A stretch of DNA of 64,000 bases, from the NCBI RefSeq assembly GCF_029168945.1, contig NC_083607.1, positions 38,487,257 to 38,551,256 on the forward strand, read 5' to 3'. The position numbers were made by a program, and so were the translations under genes. This document shows, piece by piece, positions 12,628-24,604 of the stretch (the stretch's first letter is position 1; each line of letters starts with the position of its first letter). This stretch comes from Cannabis sativa (taxonomy: Eukaryota; Streptophyta; Magnoliopsida; Rosales; Cannabaceae). The notes beneath the pieces were generated by a model. It saw only the letters and a program-made list of their open reading frames with translations, had not been told where the DNA came from and did no database searches.

Positions 12628-12640
12628 CTTTGAGGCCAGT
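12628..12640 (-). other. Primer binding site of E1
   Basis: Minus-strand ACTGGCCTCAAAGCCATGG starts at the LTR edge. It is a degenerate form of the E3 site ACTGGCACCAGAGCTATGG and of the tRNA-iMet complement TGGTATCAGAGC. Confidence 0.6.
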
Positions 12641-14538
12641 TGTTGGATATTATTTTACCAAGATCTTAGATCTACTAACAAGTATGTTGTTTAACACCCT
12701 AAATATGAACTTTCTAAAACGATAAAATAAACACATATAAAGTTAAGAAAACCTTACATTGATGCATTGGAATTAATGTCTCCTTCCACTCAGATCTCTA
12801 ACCCTTTTATCCTTTCTGTCGTAGAGTATAATCAAGATCTGAGCCCGAATGTCCTTCTCTTTGAGTTTGATCCTTCACAGTCTTCCAATCTATGATTGAG
12901 TTACCACTTGCTTTGTGTGGGCACTTACTCTATCACTAGGGTCGAAATTTAGGAAGAGAAAAGAGAGTGAGGGGTTTCGGCCAAGGTATAGAAAAGGGAA
13001 GGCTCAGTTTTTGTGAAGAGAGAATTTTTTGACAGAAAAGGTTATTGAAAATTTGTGAAAGCATGTTATTTGACTGAGCCATAACTTTCTATTTATAGGC
13101 AACTACTAGGTTTAGGTTAGGAATTATTTGGCATTAAAATAATGAAAATATCAATTTGAAAAACCTAAATAAGTGGCCGGCTATGGTGTAGATAATGGGC
13201 CCACTTGATTTTGTAGTTTTAACAAATTTTATTTCTGTTTTCTCAAAAACGCCAATTTTCCAATTCTAACCATTTAAATGTCAAAACTAATTATTTAATA
13301 ACTAAAATAGATTATTAAATAATATTGTCATTTAATTTAATTATTAACTAGACATATAAAGTCCATTAATAAATAAATAAACCTAGAATCTCTTTTCTTC
13401 ACAATTTCGCCCATGCTTAGTGAAAATTCACAAATTAGACATAGTCTAAATTTAGAATTATAATTGACTAATCACGAATCAATTATTGAGTCTTACAAGC
13501 AGTATGTTCTCAACTAGAATGGGGACCATAGATCTATATGCTGAGCTTCCAATAAGTGAACCGAATTTACTAAGTAAATTCCTACTTATTAATTCTTCGT
13601 TGAATCCACTCTTAGAACTTAGAATTGCACTCTCAGACTTATATAGAGCATATTATATGTTCCACAATATAGATATGCTATCTCATTTAACCATTGTTAT
13701 AATCTTATTGTGATCAAAGATCCTCTATATAGATGATTTACATCGAGATGGGATAATTTTACCGTTCTCATCCCTCAATGTATTTTGCCCCTTAAAACAC
13801 TTAGCTACCTGTAAATGGTGTTTAGTGATCTAAGAATTAGTCACTTAAACAAGAGCTCATCCATTTACTTCTATTTTCTAAGCTCGAAGGGAATCATCAC
13901 TTGACTTCTATACACCAGTAGAAGCTATAGATTCCATATTTATGTTCAGCACTCCCACTCAATCATACTATCATGTTCCCAAAATATACGTATCATCCTG
14001 ACCCAAAAGTAGGCTTAACTAATAAATCAAAGAACATGAATAGTACTCCTGAGTTGAGCCTAAGCATATCAGGATTTAGATTCTTTTAATCTTAAGATCA
14101 ACTACTGATATTGACTTGGAAAGATATAACGGTAAGTTTATAATATCTTAACTAAGCTGCAATATCGGTCCAGTCCAATGTATACTCCATACAGTAGAAA
14201 CTAGTATACTTTACTAATGTCCTGGAAAGAACATAACCCTTACTCCAAGTGTAAGTACACATCATCGCTGATTATCACATTAGTGTAAATCCAAAACACT
14301 GATGAAACAGGGACTTAGTCTTTTGATTCATATGATCACAATCACATTCCACTGTGTTGACGATACTGTAATTGTGAATAAACATATGATCTGTATTTAA
14401 CTGATTTTCTGTATAGATGTAATAAACATATTAAACCATTAGCATGTAAAATTCATGCAAACATAAATCACTTCAAATTTCTTATATTGATAACTAATCA
14501 GATTGTAAAGAGTTTTATTTAGGACATAAAACCCAACA
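12641..14538 (-). mobile_element. E1 5' LTR
   Basis: A 1.9-kb LTR matching 4357-6253. In minus sense it begins TGTTGGGTTTTATG and ends ATATCCAACA. The TATA-like box is at 13090-13097 (minus sense). Promoter-bearing LTR of the element. Confidence 0.9.
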
Positions 14539-15358
14539 TTTACTTTAGTAAGATGCTGAAGAATTTTCTTTTCTAATGGCAATCTATAGAAGCTTCTCGA
14601 CTTCTAGACATAGATTTTATTTATCTAAGGAAAAGTCTCAACTATTCCAGAAAACATAAAGCCATGAAAGAATTTCTTGAATCAACAGTGAGAGGTCTCA
14701 GATATGCTTTAGTATGCCTTAGACCAGACACCTACTGTTGAGTGGGAGTAATGAGTAGGTATCAGATTACTCCAGGAAAGGAACATTAGAAGACAATCAA
14801 GTAAATCTTAAGATAAAGAAGACGAACTATATGTTAGTCAATAAATGGTGTATTTAATACTCTTAGACTACGCCACATCAGATTTCTAGACTTGCCTTAG
14901 TGCTAGAAAGTCTGCTGATGAGATGGTGATTACTTTGGGAGTGGAGTAGTGATTTTGGAGAAATGTAAAAACCTATCTGAAGTCTCTAAGTCTACCAGAG
15001 AGAGACTGAATGTTAAAGTTGCAGGAAAGATACTTATTCAGTCTAAGGAAAGTTCTATACATTTTTGGCACTGTCCCAACATGTCTTAATTACTAGTGTT
15101 ACTTCCTGACTAACACAAAAGTAGTTGCCAATAGTAAAGAATCTAGTATCCCAAGAGAGTAGACATATAGAGAGGAATTTTACCATATCAAGAATTTTGT
15201 GATTAAGGAAAAGTAATGGTGGAGAAAAGGTTGTGTTGAATACAACCTGTCAGATCCTATTACGGAGAGTATACTACACACTACACTTGATTTGTTTATC
15301 AAGGTGTTGAGATTATTTAAAATGTACTTTTTGTTTTATATTAGTGCAAGTGGGAATT
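14539..15358 (+). pseudogene. E0 internal region, decayed RT/RNase H and polypurine tract
   Basis: This begins with the right copy of the E1 TSD (TTTAC, 14539-14543) and is collinear with 57268-58099 of E3. Aligned with the RT/RNase H of E4 (63290-63560, opposite strand) it shows clear relics, for example TATCAGATTACTCCAGG against TATCAGACAAATCCAGG. It has an in-frame TAG at 14787-14789 where E4 encodes Trp. E3 has the same stop at 57527-57529. The region ends in the polypurine tract AAGTGGGAATT next to the LTR start at 15359. Confidence 0.75.
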
Positions 15359-15451
15359 TGTTGGGTTTTGTGCCCTAAATAAAACTTATTTCAATATAAT
15401 CAGATTTACTATTTAATAAAGATCAGAAATAACATTTTATGTTGCATGGTT
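15359..15451 (+). mobile_element. E0 3' LTR, first segment
   Basis: Starts TGTTGGGTTTTGTGCCC and matches the first 93 bp of the E-family LTR up to GTTGCATGGTT at 15451. The next LTR sequence appears only at 16851, with about 100 bp of LTR lost at the junction. Confidence 0.85.
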
Positions 15452-16850
15452 CCTGATTAAGACTCAAATTTGTACATTTTAAATCTTTAGTTTTGTATAA
15501 AAAATCTATTTAAATACTTATTTTCATGACTTTAATTGTAAAACTATTTTGATTGAAAATATTTAATCTATTTTGATTTTACATTCTTGTTTTAGATTTG
15601 GATTACAAATGATAAAGTTGTAAGTGATTGAAAAGAATGAAGAAAGAAGCCCATCAAAATGCTCCAACATGATTGTCATCCATCTCAATAAAATAATCTA
15701 ATATCAAGCTATTATGGTTTGTTAATCTACCATGGGAATATATTAATGATGGGCTTTGTCCATGCATGAGACTCATACTCTTTCTTCTCAATGGCACGTG
15801 GTCCGAGCTTGAATTGAATTGATGATTATGAACTTGTGACACATGACAAACATCTCTTATTATTATAACCATATAAGAGAGAATGGGCTTACAGTATATT
15901 AATCAAAATGAGGCTACAATATCTCACGCACTCCACTCTCCCAACAAAACTGCCACGTGGCCCACACCTCTCCTTTAATAGCGGTTGTTTCTCTCTTTCA
16001 GTTTCAGCAACACGCAAGGCCCACTTATTCCACTCCACTTACGCCCATAACACCATTTCATCAGCTTTTTGAAGTCATTTCTCCACTACTCATACTACAA
16101 AAATACCAGAATTAAGGAGAAAATTGACACTATAAATAGGAGTCAATACAATGTAAAAAAAATATCAGATTTTAGAGAGAGTTGAAAATTATTTTGTAAT
16201 TTTATTTATTTCTCATATTACTATTTTATCTATACTTATTTTAGTGAGAAAAATGAGTGTATTAAAATAGTAATATTGGTGAGGTTAGAGTGTAGCTATT
16301 GTACTTTTTATTCTTAATATTGATATTGATTCTTTTGTGCTTCATCTCCATATCTCATTTATTAAATTGTTCTTCATTTTCTAATCTTTCTTCCAAAATT
16401 AATAGTATCTTTTATATAAGTTCAGTCACGCTTTTCTTATGTAAGTTAGGCTATTAATATTTTGGTATATATATTATATTGTATGTTGTTTACTGCATTC
16501 TGCCAATAGTGGTATTTTGTCGATTTATAATATATAATATGATATGCTGTGAAATTAGAAGTAAGATTCAATTTATGCAAGATTAATTAATTTGTGCTTT
16601 TAACATATATATCTTCCAGTTGTAATTAATGGTGTAGAATTACAACTCCGTTCGAATTAATATCGGTATTAGAATAGGATTTGTATAACTACATTTCTAC
16701 CTTACCAAACTCTTTATCTGATCAACTTTCTGACCTCATCATTTCATTATTTTTATTTCATTCCAATTTCTATCTTTTTCTATTTATACTAATTTTTAGT
16801 AGTAATTTGCCTCCCTTTGGATACGACATAGCCCGTTTACTACCGGGACC
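15452..16850 (+). mobile_element. LTR-like insertion with G-boxes and TATA box
   Basis: About 1.4 kb of unrelated sequence splits the E0 3' LTR. It has two CACGTGG motifs (15795-15801, 15954-15960), then TATAAATAGG at 16131-16140, then a T-rich downstream region with GGTGAGGTTAGAGTG. That is the build of a plant LTR U3-R-U5 or another promoter-bearing fragment. I found no clear TG...CA ends, no terminal inverted repeats and no target duplication, and the target lost about 100 bp. The family is unknown. There is no credible coding sequence; the 79-codon frame at 16681 is probably chance. Confidence 0.5.
15954..16140 (+). promoter_or_regulatory. G-box plus TATA promoter-like segment
   Basis: CACGTGG at 15954-15960 (a second at 15795-15801) lies about 170 bp upstream of TATAAATAGG at 16131-16140. 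G-boxes bind bZIP/bHLH factors in plants and are common in stress-responsive promoters. Activity is inferred from motifs only. Confidence 0.45.
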
Positions 16851-18092
16851 GCAGTGGAATATAATCTTGATTATATGTTCGAAAGTTTCATTCCCTGATT
16901 TGTCAGCTCACTGGATTTAGACCGGCATGATAATCAGCGATAGGTATTCTTACACCTTGGATAAGTGTTATGTCCTTTCCAGGGCATTGGCAAAGTTTAC
17001 AGGTATCGGTTGTATGGAGTATACATCGGAAGGGACCGATATTTAACTTTGATTAGATATGTTAAATGTACCGTAATATCTATTCAATTCAATATCACCT
17101 AGTTGATCCTAGATCAAATGATATTAATCCTAATATGGTTAGGTTCGATCTCAAGAGTATTATTCATGTTCTTTGATTTATTAGTTAAGCCTACTTTTGG
17201 GTCAGCGTGATACGTACATTTTGGGCACATGATAGTATAATTGAGTGGGAGCGCTAAACATAGATATGGAATCTATAACTTCTAAAGGTATTTAGAAGTG
17301 AAACGATGATTTCCTTCGAGCTTGGCTAAACAAATATAAATGGTTGAGAACACATTTCACTTCGATGAAATATTATTTATACGGAGCTAAGTGTTTTAAG
17401 GATAAAATACATTGAAGGGTGTAACGGTAATTTAGTCCCTATACAACGTAGATCATCTATTAGAGGATCATTGATCAAATTAGGATTATAACAATGGATA
17501 ATTAATAGCGTATCTATATCATGGAACATATAGAGCGTTCTATATGACTGAGAGTGCAATCCTAAGTTCTATGCGTGGATGCAAGAAGGAATTAATAAGT
17601 CAGTTGATTTACTTGGTAAATTCTTGATCTGCTTATTGGAAGCTCGGTTCTATAGGCCCATGGTCCCCATACTAGTTGAGACCATACTGCTTGTAAGACT
17701 TAGTTAATTGATTTTAATTAATCAATTATAATTCTAGAATAAGACTATCTAGTTTATGAATTTTCACTAAGCAAGGGCAAAATTGGGAAGAAAAGAGATT
17801 CTAGGTTTTATTTGTTAATTAAGAGACTTTATATGTCTAATTAATAAATATATTAAATGAAAATATTATTTAATAATTAATTTTTAGTTATTAAATAATT
17901 GGAATTGGCATTTAAGTGGTTAAATTGGAAAATTGGCGTTTTTGAGAAAATAGAATTGAAAATGACAAAATGATAAAATTGCAAAGTGGGGCCCAATCCA
18001 CATCCTATGGCCGGCCACTTAGTGTGAATTTTACTATTTATTTTTCAATTATTTTAATGCCAAATTAATCTAACCTAAACCTAGGTGGTTAC
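16851..18092 (+). mobile_element. E0 3' LTR, middle segment
   Basis: Resumes at GCAGTGGAATATAATC (compare 50245-50262) and follows the E-family LTR to GGTTAC at 18092, where E2 is inserted. The LTR continues at 26434. Confidence 0.85.
18088..18092. repeat. TSD of E2, left copy (GTTAC)
   Basis: GTTAC precedes TGTTGG at 18093 and is repeated at 26434-26438 after the right LTR. Confidence 0.88.
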
Positions 18093-19932
18093 TGTTGGAA
18101 ATATTTTACCAGGATCTGGATTTACTACCAAGTATGTTTCATTAACATCCTAATATGAATTCTAAAACAATAAAATAAACACATAAGAGTTTAAGAAAAC
18201 CTTACATTGGGTGCAGCGCAATATAATGACTCTTTCCATTCAGATCTCTAGCCCTTGATTCCTTTCTGTAGCAGAGCATAATAAGGATCTGAATCTGGAT
18301 CTCTTTCTCTCCTTCTTTGATGCTGATTCTCCACAGTCTTACACACTATGATTGAGATACCACTTGATGTGTGTGGGCACTACTCTATCACTTAGGGAAT
18401 TTCGAAATTTGAAGAGAATAAAAGAGAGAGAGGGGCGACTATAGCTTTCTCTGAAAGAAACAATGTACAAGTCATGAGTTTCCTGAAGCCAACACTTTCT
18501 ATTTATAGAATGTCCTCTAGGTTTAGGTTAGAATGTATGGCATTAAAATAATAGAAAAATAAAATTGTGAAAGCTTGCATAGTGGCCGGCCATATAAGGA
18601 AATTGGGCCTCACTTTGCAACTTTCCCATTTTGTTATTTTGCATTCCTATTTTCTCAAAAATGCCAATTTTCCAATTTAACCATATTAATGCCAATTCTA
18701 ATTATTTAATAACTTAAAAAATAATTATAAATAATATTTTCATTTAATATACTTATTAATTAGACATATAAAGTCTCTTAATTAATAAATAAACCTAGAA
18801 TCTCTTTTCTTTACAATTTCGCCCTTGCTTAGTGAAAATTTATAAAGTAGACATAGTCTAACTTTAGAATTATAACTGATTAATTAAAATCAATTAACTC
18901 AGTCTTACAAGCAATATGGTCTCAACTAGTATGGGGACCATGGGTCTATATAACCGAGCTTCCAATAAGTCGAACTAATACCAAGTAAATTCCCTAACAT
19001 ATTAATTCCTTATTGAATCCACACTTAGAACTTGGAATTGCACTCTCAGTCATATAGAATGCTCTATAAGTTCCACGATATAGATACACCATTAGTTATC
19101 CATTATTATAATCCTAATTTGATCAATGACCCTCTAATAGATGATCTACATTGAATAGGCACTAAATTACCGTTACACCTTCAATGTATTTTATCCTTAA
19201 AACACTTAGCTCCGTATAAATGATATTTCAGCGAAGTGAAATGAGATCTCCACCATTTATCTCTGTTTATTAAAGCTCGAAGGATATCATCGTTTCACTT
19301 CTAAATTCCTATAGAACTTATAGACTCCATATTTATGTTAGCGCTCCCACTCAGTTATACTATCATGTTCCCAAAATGTACGTATCACCTTGACCCAAAA
19401 GTAGGCTTAACTAACAAATCAAAGAACATGTATAGTACTCTTGAGATCGAACCTAATCATATCAGGATTAAGATCATGTGATCTAGGATCAACGGTTGAT
19501 ATTGAATTGAATAGATATTACGGTAAATTTTAATATATCTAATCAAAGTTCAATATGGGTCCCTTCCGATGTATACTCCATACATCCGATACTGGTAAAC
19601 TTTGCCAATGCCCTGGAAAGGACATAACAATTATCCAAGGTGTAAGAATACCTATCGCTGATTATATCATACCAGTCTAAATCCAGCGTACTGACAAATC
19701 AGGGAATAAACTTTCGAACATATAATTAAAAATATATTCCACTGTACTGACAACACTATAATCTTTAACAAATTCATATGTTCTGGACTTAAATAGAATT
19801 CATACATTATATATATATAATCATGAAATAAATCATGTGAACCATGCAACATAAAATGTTATTTCTGATGTTTATTAATAAGTAAATCTGATTATATTGA
19901 AATGGGTTTTATTTAGGGCACAAAACCCAACA
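18093..19932 (-). mobile_element. E2 3' LTR
   Basis: A 1.84-kb LTR. Minus-sense start is TGTTGGGTTTTGTGCCC and the end is ATTTCCAACA. TATA-like box at 18500-18507 (minus sense). Confidence 0.9.
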
Positions 19933-22300
19933 AACTCCCACTTGCACTAATATAAAACAAAATGTGCATTTCAAATAATCTCAACACCTTGATATATAAA
20001 TCAAGTGTAGTAGTAGTATACTCCTCGTAATAGGATCTGACAGGTTGAATTACCCACAACCTTTTCTCCAACATTACTCTTCCTTAATCACAAAATCCTT
20101 GATAATGTGAAATTCCTCTCTACATCTCTACTCTCTTGGGATACTGGATTCTATACTTTTGGCAACTACTTTTGGTTATTCAGGAAGTAACACTAGTAGT
20201 TAAGACAAGTTGGAACAGTGCCACAAATGTATAGAACTTTCCTTGGACTAAATAAGTACCTTTCCTGCAACTTTAACATTCAGTCTCTCTCCGGTAGACT
20301 AAGAGACTTTAGATAGGTTTTTACACTTCTCCAAAATCACTACTCCACCCGCAGAGTAATCACCATCTTATCAGCAGACTTTCTAGCACAAAGGCAAGTC
20401 TCGAAAGCTGATGTGGTGTAGTCTAAGAGTTTTAAACACACCCTTATCAACTAACATATATAGCCTCTTCTTAATCTTAAGATTTACTTGATTGTCTTCC
20501 AATGTTCTTCTCCTGGATTAATCTGATACCTACTCATTACTGCCACTCAACAGCAGGTGTCTGGTCTAAGGCATACTAAAGCATATCTGAGACCTCTCAC
20601 TGTTGATTTAAGAAATTCTTTTATGGCTTTATCTTTTCTGGAATAGTTGAGACTTTTCCTTAGATAAATAAAATCTATGTCTAAGAAGTCGTGAAGCTTC
20701 TATAGATTGCCATTAAAAAGAAAATGCTTCAGCATCTTACTAAAGTAAGTTGCTTGCATTAGAGTAAGTAATTAGCAGGTATACCATAAGCCATAGGTTT
20801 AGATAAACCCAAACCTATAATACTAGGAACAGGAAGTTTTGTTAAGTCCTTGTAATAGAAAACTTTAGGTTACTCCATGTGAATGGATCAAACCATAGTT
20901 CTATTGGCTTTTCTTCTTAGTTTCTTATTTTGACAATCCATTACTTGTTTAAACTCACAATGGATTTTAATCACTAGTGTTTTCCAAGTCATAATAAGGT
21001 GAGTTCCTAGAAACCCTCCCACTGCGACAAGGTATCGTGAATTGTGTCTAAGAAAACTAAATGGTATTGACCTCTTTAGTTGTGTCAAGACAACAGAGGC
21101 AGTGGGATCATCATATGTAGAATAAGATGACAGAACACTTTTGGAAAAAATTATCTCCTTTATTTGCTACTTTATTTTCAGACTTAGTCATTTTCTTAGA
21201 AAAGTAGTTTTTGTTTAAACAAACACTTTCTTATCTAATGACTATGGGATGTTCCACCCCTAATCACTTAGAATAGCTAACAAACATGCAAACCAAGGTT
21301 GACAGTTCTAGCTTTTCTTAAGATTTCGATTAGGTCATCCATGAATTTAGTAATGATTTACGTTAAGTATACAACCATTGCATCATTCTGAAATTGTATT
21401 AGCATAGAAGGATTTAGGCAACGCCTAGTAACTAATTATCAATATGCAAATCGCATTTTTCGGGAGGTAAGTTTGGATATAATTCAAAAATCAAATTAAT
21501 GGTCTTTGAACTGCACATCTACTAACTATTTCTCCACCGCTATCAGTTCGCAAGATCTTTAACCACTTACCTTAATGGTTTTTCACCATTGCTAGAAATT
21601 CATGAAATTTTTCAAACATTTCAAATTTCTTTTGCTTAAGGTAAAATCTAGAGTGATCGTTTTAAGAATACAACGAAAACTCATATCCACCCCTGAATGT
21701 ACATCCATCTGCTTTTGAGATGAACTACTTTCAGTGGATATTGGCATATTAACTCTTTGCAGAGAATGATCTTGTCAAAACCATTATGAACAAGATAGAA
21801 ATGCCATAGATTTATAAATTATGGTTGTGTCTTTTGATGACTCAGGTTTAGTTACATTAAAGAGTTCTTAGAATAGTGCAAGTGGATTCTGGTCACAGAA
21901 TACTAAACTCATATTCCTTACTAACAAACAGTTGGAACCCATTGATAGAAAATGGTTATTTAAACACTTGTGAAAGTAAAACTGTATTGCATTAAAGAAT
22001 TATTTGGAATCTAAAATTTAAAGTCAAAGACTTAAATTTATACCAAATATAATAAGTAATTCTTTCTTGGACCACCACTACTAATTTAACTCTAACTCTG
22101 ATTTGCCCATACGAGTAGGAGATTTCTAAGATTAAGGATTTATATTATTTTGGGACAGAATTTCGGGAATATAATCATATGTGTCATTTAATTTCTTAAG
22201 AGAAAATATAGAATGACATGAAATGATTTATAGACCATTCATCCAATGATATGTTATAGAGTTAATTCGAAATGAACAAGCTAAGAGGGATTAGGATAAT
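19933..22300 (-). pseudogene. E2 decayed pol (RT/RNase H relics)
   Basis: The polypurine tract (minus GCAAGTGGGAGTT, 19933-19945) is followed by sequence that aligns base for base in patches with the RT/RNase H of E4. Examples are CACCATC...CTTTCTAG...CAAG near 20361-20401 against 63329-63361, and CCAATGTTC...CTGGATTAATCTGATAC at 20499-20530 against 63475-63508. The Trp codon that is TAG in E0 and E3 is still TGG here (20499-20501), but other stops and indels destroy the frame. Beyond about 21000 the relation to pol is inferred only from collinearity with E3. Confidence 0.7.
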
Positions 22301-22703
22301 TTCGTTTTTAAATAAGAATCCAACGATGCTTCAAGAGTCAAAGCAATCTTATTTATACAATCTTCTTGTTTCATATTGTAAATACTAGTCTAAGGTGTCA
22401 TCAATTGATGAACAGCTAGATGTTGCATTTACGATATTTATCTTTCGAGATATAACACTATTATGTTTGTCTAATGGTGACAATCCATTAGGGATTAATC
22501 CCATTAGAACAACAAACCAAGTTAGACCAACAATGAAGATTCGAAATTAAACTACAATTTAATAACAGAAAATAACATGGTTCAATATAAATTCATACAT
22601 AATTCAGAAATTATTAAACATATAGCAAGTAGGAATGATTAGTGAAAATACTAAAACATACAATCCTAAATAATTTCCAAGGTCTTCAACAAACTGATAT
22701 CAG

Positions 22704-22838
22704 TGTCCTGTTTAGGCGAGAGTCAGTGATACCATTCATTAAATAGAGTTGTCAGCTCATCTAAAATGATAAACATTCTAGCAACCTTTTATTCGATCAA
22801 GATTGGAATCCAGCGTTGTCCCGTTTAGGCGAGAGTCA
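22704..22838 (-). promoter_or_regulatory. E2 copy of the leader doublet
   Basis: CCTGTTTAGGCGAGAGTC (one change) at about 22707-22724 and CCCGTTTAGGCGAGAGTC at about 22820-22837, again 113 nt apart. A third weak relic (GATGCTTCAAGAGTCAAAG) lies near 22325-22343. Confidence 0.5.
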
Positions 22839-24604
22839 AGGCTATTCTATCTTATGAGCTTCCACCATTGTTTCATACTCTTGCAAGTCTTATACAGTCG
22901 CCACCATTAGGGTGATCAATACTACATAAAAAACTTACAAAAAAACTTATCTTTAGAGATTAAACGATGCTAACTTACTAACGAATGTTCCTCCATTAGG
23001 GAGGATTACTCACTCAGACAATAGCTATGTAAAACCAACAATGGAGATCGAATGTCCTAATAATAATAAAGCTCATTATTTAAAGTGTATTTTCTTCTAA
23101 TATTTATTTTAATTAATTTATTTTAAATATATATTTATTTAACTAAAATTTCCAATTTATAATGAAAAAATTCTAAATATAAATTTTAATTTAATATTTA
23201 TAAATTATACTTAGATGGATATGAAAATAACATGAATTATTTTCATCTTAGTACTAATTTCCAATAAATATTTAGAAAATTATTCAATTTAAGTTGTTTC
23301 GAAATTAATTTAAATTAATTTACAACTCAAACTTAATTTTCTATAAATATATATTGTATTTCAAAAAATTGAAGTATATAAGAATACTATTTTCGAAAAA
23401 ACTGCTTTAAAATAAATTAAAAATAAATCCTGGAAAAAATTATTCTAATTTTATGTTGGCCTAAAATTTATTAATAAAATTAATTTACAACAAAAATATA
23501 ATTTTCCTATTTAATAAAATATTTAAGAAAAATTTCAAATTTTTAAGTATCATGATTAAGAATCAACTTAAATATTAATTTTCTATTCAATTAAATATCA
23601 CTAGAAAAATACTTCAAGAAAAACAGATAATATCTATCTAGACTTTCATTGACTAATTAATTCAATTTCTAATTATAATATATTTTAGTTCATTTATTTT
23701 AATTAATCATTAAATTAAAAAATTATTGATCTAAGTTGGTCCAAAATTAAAATAAATAATTTTCAACTTTAATCTATTTTTCAAATAAAATTCGAAATTT
23801 CTGCATCAAAGTGATGCAATTTCGAAATTGTGGGAAAAATATTAATAAAATAAAATAAAATTTATTTTAAAAATTATTCAAATTTAAGTTATTCTAAAAT
23901 TTTAAAGAAAAATTTCAAACTTAAAATAATTTTCTATTTAATTAAATATCATGAAAATAACAATATTTAAGTATCATGATGAAAATCAACTTAGATATTG
24001 AAATTTTCAATTTAATTAAATGTATTAAATTCAAGAAATAAATAATTAAGTATAGAGGAGACTTAATTATTAATTATAGTTTAATACTAGGAAAAATATA
24101 CTTAACTTAGATTGTACAAAAATAAATTATTTATTAAACAATTAATTTCACAATCTATGATATTTTCTTAATAAATATTAAAAAGTATAATTAGTACTAG
24201 AAATAACTATCTAGAATATATATCATTAACTAAGTATCTTTTCAAAATTTGGAAAATATCTAATTTAAGTTGTTATAGAAAGAATCTAAAATAACAAACT
24301 TAAAAATTTCCAAATAAAATTTAATTAAATATCAAAATTAAGTTGTAACTACCTAATTTAAGAATATTCCATTTTAAGTTTAACAACTTAAAAAAAATCT
24401 CTAGAATCTTCAATAACCAATTCCTAGAATTCCTCAACTTAATTTTGAAATTCAAAAGATATTCAAATTTAAGTTGACAGATAAAATTAGTTAGAAATAA
24501 CTAATTTACAACTTAAATAGGAATATTTAATGAAATAATTAAAATAAGCTTCAGAAAGAATCTAGTTAGTTATAATTCTATATTTAATTAAATACAAGGT
24601 CCTA
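22839..24604 (-). other. E2 AT-rich leader
   Basis: Non-coding, very AT-rich sequence collinear with 9241-10755 of E1 and 53900-55250 of E3. Nothing else recognisable. Confidence 0.6.

Larger units (their letters stand above)
4357..14538 (-). mobile_element. E1: complete gag-only copia-family LTR retrotransposon
   Basis: This is a 10.2-kb minus-strand element with two LTRs (4357-6253 and 12641-14538), TSD TTTAC on both sides, a polypurine tract beside the left LTR and a tRNA-iMet-like primer site beside the right LTR. It is inserted in E0 internal sequence, which resumes at 14539. From its own 5' end it has a roughly 3.7-kb AT-rich leader, a gag frame (8944 to 8075), then about 1.8 kb with no intact pol. 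That is the layout described for TR-GAG elements: long terminal repeats, gag, no pol. The two LTRs differ at many sites, clearly more than those of E3, so this insertion is older than E3. It would depend on another element for reverse transcriptase and integrase; E4 carries the same LTR type. Confidence 0.88.
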
